Below are positions 24,957-36,295 of a stretch of 64,000 nt of DNA, piece after piece. Source of the stretch: Earliella scabrosa (Eukaryota; Basidiomycota; Agaricomycetes; Polyporales; Polyporaceae); the NCBI GenBank assembly GCA_022605405.1, contig JABYQQ010000023.1, positions 682,001 through 746,000 on the forward strand. Reading direction: 5' to 3'. How positions within the stretch are numbered: position 1 is the stretch's first letter; each line of letters begins with the position of its first letter. The position numbers were made by a program, and so were the translations under genes. The notes beneath the pieces are model-generated. The model ran no database searches, was not told the DNA's origin, and saw only the letters and a program-made list of their open reading frames with translations.

Positions 24957-27455
24957 CTACTTTAATCTGTTAGAGCGGAAGGAGTTATCAAAGATTGCCC
25001 TAGTAAACGCGCTGAATACATCGGACGGAATCTGGTCAAGTCTCTCCGCGGTCTTGATCATCTCTACGGACTGCACCGATGTCGAGAGCCTCCGATGGTA
25101 TGCACAACAAGAGTCCACATAGATGTGCACGGCGCGGACAGAATGCCAGGGTTCGTCAACTTGCTTTCCCCGCAGCTTCTCCTCCATCCGGTCCAGTAAA
25201 CTCCATTCGTTGAGCTTGCACAGTTCCAGTGTCTCGAGCTCTGAGCTATCCTCCAGCAGCTCTGGCATGTATTTCCCTACATAGTATAGCCCAAGACGCA
25301 TGCATCCGAGCGCGAGTGTCGCGTGCGCCTGGGCAGCATCAACGTGGAACTCGGGCCGAGGAATCGTCTTCCTCTTCTCGGTGTCGTGTAGGAAGTCGCG
25401 GAAGGTGGTGTGGATGATACGATACCCGGGGTCCGAAGCGTCTGAGTCCCATTGAATGACGGCTCGAAGCTGGTGCAGGATAGGCCGGGAGTCGTCGCAT
25501 GGAATACCAGTCAGAGCCTCAAGCCACGGCAGGATTATCTGACCTCGCCACACGGCAACAAGCCCAAGTATTAACGGAATTCTCTCGCGCAAGTCGGGAG
25601 ACATTGTCTGCTCGGGGAAGGCGGTCTCTAAGACGGTTAGGTAGAGTTTGTCGAGTCGTTGGAGTGAGATTCCGGCGCCGCCGTCGTCCCGCAGAAGACG
25701 TTCTAGAGTCCGGTCGAGGATTGTGGTCCCGAAATCGCCCTGTCCAACGAGGAACTCCGCTGCCGTGCTCGCGTATACGAATATGCCCTGGGACCGGTCG
25801 ACAAGCCAATCAATAGCTGTCGGGTTCATTACGGACCAGGAGCGCGTAGTAGGATGCTCAGACAGTCTGTGTGTGATGACGGCTTTGATATCCTGGTCGA
25901 TGAGGATCCGGCCTCCAATGTCACGAAAGTCGTGTACAGAGACGAAGGAGTGCGCGTCCAGAATACTCCGAACGTGCTCCGATTCTGGACGTGACGTCAG
26001 GAAAATGCGGAGGGGGGAGGAGGCGTCTTGCGCGCAGGACAGAAGGAGCGAGAGGAAATTGGGGATGGTGTCTATCTCCTCTGCAGTGCACTCATCTAGT
26101 GCGTCGATGACGACAAAGATCGGAGCATGGGATGGTAACGCAGAGATATCGCGCAGGGGGGCCCGAATCAAGTCCTCGCAAGCGACCTTCATGTTCTGCG
26201 ACGCTCCGCCCTTAGCTAGGTGTTTGCGCGCTGCGGCCACAATGATGTCGTGCAGCGGATCAGGTTGTGAGACAGCGAGCTGATATGATATGGTATTGAA
26301 GAATCCGCGAATGGAGTTGAGCCCCTGGGTACCACGAGTGAAGAAGAACGATGCTCCGAGGCGATTCTGATCGCTGAGCCGTCGACAGAACTCGGATGCA
26401 ATGGTGGATTTGCCCATCCCCGCGGCGCCGATGAGCACGAGAACCCTATGTTTGGCTCCCACCGTGCTGGTTTGCTCGATCCAGAGGTCGAGATTGCGGA
26501 AGATCTCTTCCCGAGTGCCCTGCAGAAACCGACTCTTCGGCGAGTTGTCTTCCGAAAGGTATAACGCTCCATCCAAGGGGGAGAGCTCTTTCAGTATTCT
26601 CGCATCGGCTACGGATTGGCCATGAGTTGATACTGCTCCAGTCAAACCGGGAATAGCACTAACATTCTGCCTTAATCTGCGCATGAGTATGCATGAGTAG
26701 CGGGATGGCAATATGAAACATACCGTGATCACTCTCAGTGTTTCTAGAGCCACGACCTCAATAGCAATGCCGCCCTGAAGCTGCGAGCGAGAGCGTGTCA
26801 GCTGCAATCGAGCGAAACGCAGTCCAACCGTACCTGAAAGTTCTGACGTGCATTGTTGATCTTCTCGCGCATCCTGTTGATTGCGTCTGCATCCTGTTTG
26901 CTGCGGAGAAAACGGGCTATCTGGGACTTGTCCGCCAGAGTGCCGGCTTCCGAGAGCACCTCGTCAAGCTCCCTATGAACACTCAACGCACGGTCCCTCC
27001 AGCAGTATTTTGACATCAAGGTGGCCCACCTCTTTAGGCCGTCAATGCGGGTGTTAAGATCCAAACTCCGGGCGCTATGAAGGGCTATCTCCACGGCTAC
27101 ACGGTCCGGAGAGCCGCTGGGGAGGCCATCGAGCCTCTGCTTCATCGTATCGGCCACCCCTTCGATGACGTTGCATAGGTCCTCAACGTCCTCGCAGAGT
27201 CCTTTCACGGCTTCCTTGTTAGACTTGGTATCCTGTAAACTGACGTGAGCTACCTCGTGACGCTTGCGGCCCGCGGGAGCATTACAAGCGTACCTGCACC
27301 TTTCTCAGAATGCCGATGAGCACATCTAAGGCCTCCGGAAGACCGGGGACGCCGGCGAGTCCAACCAAGCCCCTGCCAGCGTCCAGAGCTTTGATTGTGC
27401 TTTCGAGCGCAACGTCTCCTGCGTCGTCGCCAAAGAGTCGGTGAGGAGATTTCAT
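24957..27455 (-). CDS. NLR3: NACHT-domain STAND NTPase with helical N-terminal domain
   Basis: Exons are 27294-27455, 27030-27232, 26834-26981, 26724-26780 and a long exon from about 26674 to 24957, about 760 codons in all. The first three exons have the same lengths as in NLR1, apart from the final join. Walker A is IGAAGMGKS and Walker B VVIDALDEC; HTTFRDFL and RPEFHVDAAQAHATLALGC are kept. The NACHT exon is clearly more divergent than the NLR1/NLR2 pair. The N-terminal domain (SNKEAVKGLCED, RIDGLKR, KQDADAINRMREKINNARQ) is very close to NLR1. Intron 2 (48 nt) and the exon 4/5 intron are readable through in frame, so unspliced variants could be translated. No C-terminal repeats are present. 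Function is inferred from the family: a non-self or damage sensor coupled to cell death. Confidence 0.85.
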
Positions 27456-28900
27456 CAACGGATTCAAGACGGCTAAGCGAGTGGATTCAGGACTGGCTGA
27501 GGTTGTCGCGCAGGCAAGGCGAAGTGGGAGTCGTCGAGAGCAAAGGGCTCGGCGCTCACAGCCGGCGATAGGAGAATGTTGAACGAGCGGCTCGAGCAAC
27601 GCGAGAACCGCATGTCAGAAAACACCCGGAAAACTCCCGCGCGTTGACCTTTGTAGAGACCGCTCAGCGCAACGATATTCCTCCAACACGGCTCTGGTTT
27701 TGACGTAGCGCCTGCCGCACGATCCTGTCACGCTTGGTCAAGTCAGCGAACACGGACTGTGCAAGTTCACGATGACGTCGTAAGTGATCGCTCTTGAGGT
27801 CTAATCGACATGATTCGCGCACTAGCTACATACAAGTTCGTGTGTGGGACGGTCAAGCTCGCATTCTGCGCCTCGACCACAAATGTGGGCATCACCCTTG
27901 AGATAATATGTATCAGCAATGCGCATAGCAGCATACTGCTCTACAAGAGCCACTCACCATCGACGGATCGAGGTCGACCACGGCCGATACGTCAATGCGC
28001 GGAGCTATTCGGTTTCGGTGAGCGAGGTGAATGACAAAACTAACCACCAACGCAGCTCTTGTTCTGGGACTCGTTCTTATTGGGGCGAGGACGGCTCCCA
28101 AAGTGTCCGACGTCCGCTACAACAAGACCATCAGTACGCAACGCAAAAGCTCCGAAAGCTGGCGTACCTGTAAACCTGACCACGCAGTGGCGATGCAGCA
28201 TTCGGGCGTATGTCTCCCTGCATCTCCCTGCATGCTCTCGACCCTCTCGATATTGGCGCACAGCAGGAGCATACCCAGGCGCCGGATGTGGAGTGTGCCA
28301 GCATGGTGGCCGCCCTGAGACAGTAGAACTGTGTCTTGCGGGGTCCTCAGGTGATAAGATGCTGCGGACCGAGATCTGAGAGCCCGGCGGGAACGCGTAC
28401 TAGGACGGTCCTCGACTCAGGACGCGTCTGGAGTGCCCCCTGGGATGGACACAGTAGACTATCAATGCCAGTATACGCGATGACACGTTCATCATCGCAC
28501 CTACAGACTGCAAAAAAGGGTGACGTGGAGGCGCGCAAGCGTGCGCATGCCAATCTGACCCTGCACCCGCGTTCCAAGCTTTGGTGAGGAGCAGCTTCTA
28601 GTGGCCCAGTCGGGTCGTCGACATATGAGATGAAAGAGCGTGCGTGGTGGTGGAGACGGGAGAGACGTCCAGTAGAGAGCTAGCTTGTCCTGTCTTGGGA
28701 GCAGCCCCTGGCACGAATAAGTGGTGTCTTACACTGCGACTCACCTGTGAAACGCGTCCTACCATTGTGGGCGCGCAAAGGGTGAGGGGAAACGTACCTA
28801 GAGCTACACCATGATGTTCTCCGGCTGTGCCCATGCCCAGTAACGGTACGACGCCTCCGATTTTGCTAGCCTATACGTGACTCGGACAGGTGATAGGACG
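27456..28900. repeat. NLR-unit upstream flank, unit 3
   Basis: This is the counterpart of 4616-6300 upstream of NLR1 (see the block at 28378-28515). It is noncoding by inspection. It contains the presumed NLR3 promoter, but I could pick out no core promoter motif. Confidence 0.7.
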
Positions 28901-31400
28901 CGAAACCGGTAGGCGGCAGGCAGGCAGAGAGGAGACTTGAAGAGAGGGCAAGCTGGGACAAGCATGAGAGAGAGAGCTTCTGCGAGCTCAGCGCTCAAGC
29001 GCTCAAGCCTCAGGCTCAGACAAGTGAACGGGTTCCCACATATCCGGTCCGCGACGGACCGGGTGTTGGACGCTGCGGTCAGGCAGCAGCCTGCGGCTCT
29101 TCGCACCTCGTCCGCGCTCTGCCTTGCGGCGAGCTGAAGCATGGGTGCAGGCTTAGCCATCGGTATACCGGTATACAGCGCACTCCTTCGGTCACGGCGG
29201 CCCCGCCCTCCACTCACCCACAATCCGCTCACCGCACTCGCTGGACTTCTACCAGTCTTCCTCCCTCGAAGCTTGACTCGCTTGAAACTCTCCGACTTCA
29301 TCTAAACCTCTCTACCTACTGTCGCCACGCTGTTAACACTACTTGCTCATGGTCCTCACCACCCACAATTCTCTCCCTTTGCGACCAGGCCTGGATGGGC
29401 ATGCTCGAGGTACTCCAGGCTCGCGTTCACGACGATTCGGATGGCCGCATCAGCCCAGTGAAACATCATGAGGTGGATGAGCGTTGCGATTGTGTACGGT
29501 CTTCCTAACAGGTGGGGAATTGCGGTAGAGGTGGTGTCGTGCTGTCGGGATCCAGGTGCGTCTCCTCTACATTTCTCTGCGTTGACGAAGGAACACGTTT
29601 AGCTCATTTTCGTCGTTCTACAGCTTCGTCTCACGACACTCGCGTCACAACGCTACACATTGACCCCTCGTAGCAACACCCATCGGCAACAGACACTAAG
29701 GATCGACACCCACGACCTTGAACCATTGTTCGCGCTTCCCTATTCCATACGTCTCCCTCTTGGGGTCGCTTCGCGGATGGGATGGCTGCCATGGCAGACC
29801 TGAACTCCATATCTACCCGTCCGTGAGTACTCTTCTTGGTCTTGTTCATGGTTCATGTGTGTGTATACTCTTAAACCCATTGGCTGACGCCTGTATTGCC
29901 AGTCATCTGAAGCCCAGGCTCGCGATCTTGCCCCACTGCTCGTCGTCCTAACGCCAAGATTTCCTGCATCCCCCACCCTCGTACAATATCCACTTCTCGC
30001 CACCGCGTGCCAGAGACTCCCACGAGAACCTCGTCGTCTTGGCCCACTATGAGGAACATCTGAACGAAGCTAGGAGGGTAGTTCTGAGGGACGGCGGGAC
30101 TGTTTATAGTATGTCTCTCTCTGGAATCGGACGGGACCATGCCGGAGTACGTCCCTATGCTCGGTTTATCGTCTTCGATCCCATACCGCCATCTGCATCG
30201 ACACCTGACGATGACTCGACCAAGAGCAATCGGCAGAACGAGCACCATACGGACGTGGTGATTGGAGCTGCCAGATGGGTTCCAGCGTCCCCTCCCCCGT
30301 TCACCTCATGCCGCTTCCGCTTTCTCTCATCGACCAACGCACCAGGAAGCAGATGGTCGACCGCACCCACGACCGATAGACTGGCCGTTGCCCCGACATG
30401 CCATCCCGGATCGATACTCCCGAACGGGAACAAGGTTACCACTGACAGCGAGCGGATGGAGACGTTTGCGCGGTCGTCCCCCGGTGGATCTGTTAGAGAA
30501 AACGAGGGGGCGATCGTTGACGCCAGCTGTCCTTGGCCTATACCGATACTCGACGACAACACGCTCAATTGGCAGATGACATCGAGGCTTGCTCTCACAA
30601 TCAGAGCATCAAGTTCCTAACGTACACATCTCGATAAGTGAGTCTCGTTCTTCCACCCCCGAAATGCGCGCTGACGGTGAACTCATCAGCTGTACACGAT
30701 GTGATGAAGAAGACGGAGGAGTCACTTTTGACGGTTCGACAGTCCACTTCGCGTCGGTGGCGCACAGGCGTGCACGTAGAAGTTCAAGTCGGACTTCTTG
30801 TCGTCAAGCGTGCTGGTGTGGATGGCGGAGCCACAGGACCTGCACACGGTCGAGGGCGTGAAGGACGACGTGACAGTTGCTCATGAACCCAGTACCATCC
30901 ACGCCGTCACCGCGGAGCCGTCCTTCCTCCGACCTCTACCTCAATCGCCTCAGAGGACACGGCGGGAGGCTGGGTGGTCTCCTTGTTCACTCGCACTTGA
31001 AGTCCTTTCGTCTCGAGGCCGGAAATGGAATCCGTGGTATGCTGCTCTCAGCTGCTTACCCATGCCTGCATATCGATCAGTGTCCTCGATACTCCTCATT
31101 CGTCCCTCCTTCCACGCCTTTCGTCAACTCCCATCTTACGACCAGTCGAGGACCTCCTGAATCTGAGCGATCATGCCGACGTGGAAGGAGACACGCGGCT
31201 ATAAGCATCGTTGAGAGGGAGTAATTCCTCTAACACCGCGCCTCGAGGACTGCGAGGCTACCATCGACTTGGTCAAAGCTCATCGCGCTCCGTTGATCAC
31301 CTGGATGCACCACCGTCACAGACGCTCAGTGCGTAGCAGTCTTGGCAACAAGGCGACAACTCGACATGCGACGCCCTCACACGGCAGCCTCGACGATGAG
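28900..31400. repeat. Noncoding module M, copy 4, and end of the NLR array
   Basis: It opens with an AG-rich tract (28920-29000). The order of blocks then follows copy 2: aagctaggagg at about 30067, ggaccatg at about 30137, cagatggtcg at about 30350, gacgccagctg at about 30518. Frames are broken. The right end of the array could not be fixed. No gene is recognised between here and 31798. Confidence 0.5.
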
Positions 31401-31797
31401 TGAGATGGAGTTGGCCGACAAGGAACGGTCCGTCCACAAACTTCCCATCGATGTCGAGTAGAGCCACAACGGAGCAGTCGCTCCCAGTGGCTGCGCCGGG
31501 GAGCAGAGGTCTACATCAACATCACGTACCTTCTCGATATCACATCCGTGAGAACACGAACCCAATCTCACCGTGCATCACCATCTGTTCACCGCAATGC
31601 CGGTGGTACCGAGGCCCTCTCGCTTCTCATAAGTAAGCATGCCGCATCCCCGCACCATCCCCCATACGCTCACCCTGGGCCTCAGCCATACGCTAGCCGT
31701 TCAGCATCGCATCCAATCCCCATCCCGCATCCCCGCAAACGCGCACCCCTCTAGTGCCGCCACGACCATCAATCTTGCCATCTGAGCCCGCCCAGCC

Positions 31798-32730
31798 ATG
31801 CCACCCCCTTCGCGCGGCATCCTCCTCGTCTACACCGAGCCCGGCCGCGCCGTCCCCTCCCCCGCATACGAGACCTGGCACGACACCGCGCACGTCTGGC
31901 CTTTGCTCAACCTCCCCGGCCCGCTCTTCCTCACCGCCACGCGCTGGACGGCGGCGGACACGAAGACGCCCGGGCACCTCGCGATATACGACCTCGCGTC
32001 CCCCGGCGCCGTGCACGACCCTGCGTATGCCGAGCTGCTCGATCCCGAGTCCGACTCGGACTACGATTCGGACAGGACCGACCGAGGGATGCACATGGGC
32101 GGGCGGAGAGCGGGGATCGGGATCGGGAGGGGAAACGAGGGCTCGAGGGCGATGCTTGACAAGCTCGAGCTGATGGACCGGAGGGTGTACGAGCCGCTCG
32201 CGGACGAGTCGCGCGCGAGCGCGCAGAGCAGGAGCGGGAGCGACTCGGGCGAGGACGACGACTCGGACGACTACCAGCCGCCGATCGAGCCCAAGTACAT
32301 GACCATTGCCGAGGTCGAGATGAAGAAGTACGCGGAGGCGGAGTTCAATCGCTGGTTCGACGAGGAGCACATCCCGCTCCTCTCGTGCGTGCCGGGGTGG
32401 GTCCGCAGTCGGCGCTTCGTGCTCAAGGAGGTGCTGGACAGGTCGGGCTCGAGCGTGCGATGGGACGGGGACGGCGGCGAGGCGGCGGACGTGGACAGTG
32501 AGAGGGAGCGACGGTGGGTAGGGGGGTGTGGGAGAGGCCGCGAGGTGAAGGTGGAGCGGCCGCCAAAGTACCTCGCCCTTCACGAGTGGACGTCGCTGGA
32601 CGCGTTTCGCACGAAGGAGTTCAAGCGGGCGACGACGACGCCGTGGCGGATGCAGGTGTTGAAGGAAGACCGGGTTGTCCGATACGAGATGAGGGTGTTC
32701 AAGGCGGCGAGGACCTGGCAGCGTTTCTGA
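31798..32730 (+). CDS. EthD-like dimeric alpha/beta-barrel protein A
   Basis: This single-exon gene encodes 310 residues. It has two ferredoxin-like halves: the first begins RGILLVYTEPGRAV and contains WHDTAHVW, the second contains RWFDEEHIPLLS and YLALHEWTS. The W-x-x-EEH-IP motif and the YLALHEW strand resemble EthD and related dimeric alpha/beta-barrel proteins. The halves are joined by a long Ser/Asp/Gly-rich acidic insert (about residues 80-165), and a second Gly/Arg-rich insert lies near residues 220-250. Neither insert is present in the convergent paralogue at 33335-34051. In half 1 the expected NEHVP motif has degenerated to DTAHVW. The substrate is unknown. The ATG at 31798 lies in a good context (cagccATGcc). 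Confidence 0.72.
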   Translation: MPPPSRGILLVYTEPGRAVPSPAYETWHDTAHVWPLLNLPGPLFLTATRWTAADTKTPGHLAIYDLASPGAVHDPAYAELLDPESDSDYDSDRTDRGMHMGGRRAGIGIGRGNEGSRAMLDKLELMDRRVYEPLADESRASAQSRSGSDSGEDDDSDDYQPPIEPKYMTIAEVEMKKYAEAEFNRWFDEEHIPLLSCVPGWVRSRRFVLKEVLDRSGSSVRWDGDGGEAADVDSERERRWVGGCGRGREVKVERPPKYLALHEWTSLDAFRTKEFKRATTTPWRMQVLKEDRVVRYEMRVFKAARTWQRF

Positions 32731-33334
32731 TATGCTCTAGACCGACGCGTTGGCTAGGTACCTGCCATGAGTACATATCATTATTGCTCACGAGTTGGAC
32801 GTACCTCACACCGTCCGCTGGAGTGCCTTCAATCTAGCGTCGGCACGGAGCGGCAGAGTATGTGCACCTCTCCCGTCACCACCGTGAGTTCTTACGCTGC
32901 CACATGCGGCAACCCGGCTTCAAGTTCGTGAGGGGTCATTCGAAATGGCCTCAATGATAGGTATCCTAGGGCCGAGCGACCACACTTGACGAGTACCGGT
33001 GTGACCGATGCTACGCGGAGCTGCAGAGTACATGGGAGGCCAAGCGCTTCGAGTGGATGCAGAAGCTCGATGAGGGTCCATGGGTATGAGGTTGTGAAGG
33101 AAGGTATCACTGCGCACTGAAAGCAGGATGTTGGGTGGCAGAATTGTACGCACCAGACATAAACACGCTCGTACGCCAGAGCTGCGCTCGTCGTGAATGG
33201 AAATCGGTGCGCGTCAAGGCTGATTGTATTCGTACATCCTGAGCATACCAGACTTCTCATAACTGCCCTACACCGCGTCTAGGAAGGCCACTTGTGAACA
33301 CACTCAAGGTACGACGAGAAAACGGCAAACTCAC
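32731..33334. other. Convergent intergenic region
   Basis: This is the 3' flank shared by the two convergent EthD-like genes. I see no gene and no recognisable terminator. Confidence 0.5.
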
Positions 33335-34051
33335 CTACACCCTCTCCCAGCTCTTCAAGAACTTGAAAGTGCGAATGTCGAAGATGGTCGCGTACTCCTT
33401 CACCCTCGCCGACCACTCCGTCCCGACCGCGTGCTTGAACTCGTCCGTCCCGACCGCCTCCGGCCCCGTCCACTCATGTAGCGCAAGGTACTTCGGCGCC
33501 CTCCCTCCCGGACCCTTGGGCCTCAAGCTTTCGTCCGTCCCGCTCGCGCCCGACTCGCGAAGGACGTACCGCGTGCTCCTCACCCACTGCGGCACCTTCG
33601 CAAGCAGCGCGATATGCTCCTCGTTGTACCACCCATTGAAGTCCTCCTCCTTGTCCTCCGCGACCTCCATGAGCACCGCGATGACGTACGGCCCGGGGTT
33701 GCGCACATCGTACGCGTCGCCCGCGCGCGGGGGCACGGGGACGTCGAGGCGGTCGTACGTGCGGCGGTCGAGGAGCGCGAGCCGCTTGATGATGTCCTTC
33801 TCGCGCTCGCTGCGGGTGTCCGCGAGAGTCGAGTACGGGGGATGGTTGACCGCGTCGGCGTCGGTGAGGTCGTAGAGCGCGAAGTAGGACGGCTTCTGGC
33901 CGTCGACGGCGACCCAGCGGGACCAGGACTGGAAGGCGGGGATCGGTATGCGGAGGGGGACGTGCTCGTTGTCGTACCAGTCGTTATACTCGGCGTCCGA
34001 GACGGCGGGGCCGGGCTCGGAGAAGACGAAGAGAATGCCGGGCTTGGACAT
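33335..34051 (-). CDS. EthD-like dimeric alpha/beta-barrel protein B
   Basis: This single-exon gene encodes 238 residues and is a paralogue of 31798-32730, tail to tail with it. Half 1 begins SKPGILFVFSEPGPAV and contains WYDNEHVPLR. Half 2 contains WYNEEHIALL and YLALHEWTGPEAVG. Both halves keep the WY-[DN]-x-EH signature, so this copy is closer to the presumed ancestor than copy A. The fold suggests a small-molecule-binding or cofactor-free enzyme of the EthD/monooxygenase-like group, but the substrate cannot be read from the sequence. A TATA element lies about 65 bp upstream. Confidence 0.78.
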   Translation of the reverse strand: MSKPGILFVFSEPGPAVSDAEYNDWYDNEHVPLRIPIPAFQSWSRWVAVDGQKPSYFALYDLTDADAVNHPPYSTLADTRSEREKDIIKRLALLDRRTYDRLDVPVPPRAGDAYDVRNPGPYVIAVLMEVAEDKEEDFNGWYNEEHIALLAKVPQWVRSTRYVLRESGASGTDESLRPKGPGGRAPKYLALHEWTGPEAVGTDEFKHAVGTEWSARVKEYATIFDIRTFKFLKSWERV

Positions 34052-34115
34052 GACGGTGAGGATGGTCGAGTGCGAGGTCGCGGGCTAGTGGTGGAGCGAA
34101 ACGTGCGACTTGATA

Positions 34116-34123
34116 CTTTATAT
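34116..34123 (-). promoter_or_regulatory. TATA box of EthD-like gene B
   Basis: On the minus strand this reads ATATAAAG, about 65 bp before the ATG at 34051. That is the right spacing for a short fungal 5' UTR. Confidence 0.6.
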
Positions 34124-34614
34124 GTCGCGAGAATGGGGTGCGATGGGAGTGCGAAGTTTGAAGGAGGTACTAGTAGTCAGCAAAGCAATCTCGTCACCTG
34201 TTCCCACTGGCACATCATCCGACCGCATCCGTCTCGAGCATCCTAGTCAGATCCTCCCTCTACTCAGTTCGCAACAGGGACGACGTTGAACGTTGAGCAT
34301 GAACGAGGAGAGATGGAATGGACGATGAATCAATGACATTGGTAGAGCGTCGCGGACAAGGACGAGGATCAACATCGTGCAGCTGCGATTTGCAGGACAA
34401 ACAGGAGCAAATTTGGCGGGACATCTCGGTCCGGACCCGGCCCGACGACCTCAACGAGTCCGACAAATTCTGGGTAGACGAATGACGTTGGACCTCCTGG
34501 TGACGATCGTCCATTAGGACAGTCAGAGCGGCGTCGCCGTTGAACTGCACAGTAATGTCAGCACAAATCCCACCTACTAAGTGATCGGCATATGTGAGTG
34601 TACTCGCCTGGGAA
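34124..34614. other. Intergenic region
   Basis: I see nothing coding here. A 96-codon minus-strand open frame (34260-34550) has no recognisable features. Confidence 0.4.
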
Positions 34615-35675
34615 TCAACGCTGCCTCACACTGACGCATAGAATCTGAGGCTGTCGACTAGCAGTTGCAGGCCACAATGCCACGATGGTATCGTGCCATT
34701 CCTGTGCAGTAAACTCTCCGAGCTCGGAAAGGAAATCGAACGACAGACGGCGTATACCCGCAATGGCCTTCTCACTGCCCGCAGAGTGGGACGTGAGTAC
34801 CCGGTCGAGGTCCAATACGAGGCTGAGTCCGTTGGGTACATAGTCCAAGGTCATCCGAGGTCCAAAATCGTACGTGACCTCGATGACTTCGAACTGGAAC
34901 GCGTGATCGGGATCGTGGATCCACAACAGGAGCATCCCCCGAAGGTCCGCGATTTCGTTGCCGTACAGCGCAAGCTTGAGGTGTTCGAGGCGCGTGCGCG
35001 GGAAAGTGGAGTCTGGCGAGAGCGAACTGCGTGTCACCGACCGAGACATGTTAAGCAGTAAAAGAGAGAGGGACAGACCTGGTAACCTTTGATTCAGGTG
35101 CGATGGGAGAATGTCCAGCGTCCTGAATCTCGCCCCATCTCTCTCATCGAACGCCCACATGAGGCCATCTAGCGTTACGCGGCGTATGCTGGGGAATGAC
35201 CCGAGGAGGCGTACGACGTCTCGGAAAGATGCCAGCGTGAACTGTCCCAGAACAAGCTCTTCGAGCGACAGACAGCTTCTAGCGAACAGCATGGCGACCG
35301 TGGAGAAGATCGGGGAGAAGTTGCAAACGTACTTGGTCGTGCGAAGCTCGAGCACCCTAACGTTTGACAGGCGCGCGATGATACGTTGCCGCGTTCATGT
35401 CGGATTGCCATACGCTTGACGAGAGGCGCCAGATGTTCCGACTCCTCGATGGCCCGCGCAAAGGGAGCATACTGGCTATGCCGCGCTAGGAAGACGTCGT
35501 GGAAGAGGAGAGACTGCGAGTGCCCGCGCATGGTCCGACACGTCAGCGCGCAAGCGGATAGCGTCGCTCTTCGGCTTTGTGCTGTGGGATCAGGACTCGG
35601 ATCGCTGAAGTCTTGCCATAGGCTTTCGAAGACTGCGTCCACAACGAGGAGCAGGAGCTCAGTGGGGAAGAGCAT
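34615..35675 (-). CDS. F-box-like protein (frame break in the middle)
   Basis: The gene begins at the ATG at 35675, with MLFPTELLLLVVDAVFESL. It continues through LSACALTCRTMRGHSQSLLF, a typical F-box-like helix pair of Agaricomycete F-box proteins. Downstream, RVLELRTTKYVC, LSLEELVLGQFTL and a final VALWP-type segment give leucine-rich-repeat-like strands up to the stop at 34615. The F-box part and the LRR part are in different frames, joined somewhere near 35340-35410. I found no intron of normal size that restores the frame there. The gene may therefore carry a frameshift, or the intron is unusual. If expressed, it would be a substrate adaptor of an SCF ubiquitin ligase (family knowledge). 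Total length would be about 350 residues. Confidence 0.6.
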
Positions 35676-36295
35676 ATAGGGCAAGATTAAACGATTCCTG
35701 CCAGATGATGCTAGAATATCGGCGGGATCATCGTCAGCACATACCCCTCGAACAATTTGAGATACTTACACCAGTCGGATCTCAGACCCAAGATCCCAAG
35801 ATGGATGGCAGTGTCTTCCGTCTCGCTTGTGGTAGGAATTGGGGGGCAGCAAATAAGGTGACAGGTACTGTGCAGTTCGAGTTTAGGGTTAACGTTCATG
35901 ACGACATGGATGTGATGGTGACAGTGACAGCCACCATATTCGTGCCACCGACTCGGATCCGGGAAGAGCCCAATATTGTTGAGCATGGTTGCGAAATGCA
36001 TGACACCTACGGCAACAGGAGATGAAGAACAGAGCTGATACAGCCTCCGTATGATCGCGTGGCCCGCGGGCACGGGGGAACTCTCCCTGGCTACATGACC
36101 GGCGTAGTTGATCTCTGGTAGGGCCTGCTTTTGAATTCGACCGCAGTGCACGACCACGATCATGCATACCAGAATATCGCAGCAGCCCACAGACTGCACA
36201 CGATGCGGGGTACCCTGCATATATAGATACAACAGATAGAACTTAACCGAATAGATAAATGTACATGAGGGACTGACCTGCCGATCCGACCCGAC
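35676..36295. other. Intergenic region
   Basis: This separates two minus-strand genes. A 173-codon open frame (35711-36232, minus) has no domain signal and I do not call it. No repeats are recognised. Confidence 0.4.
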
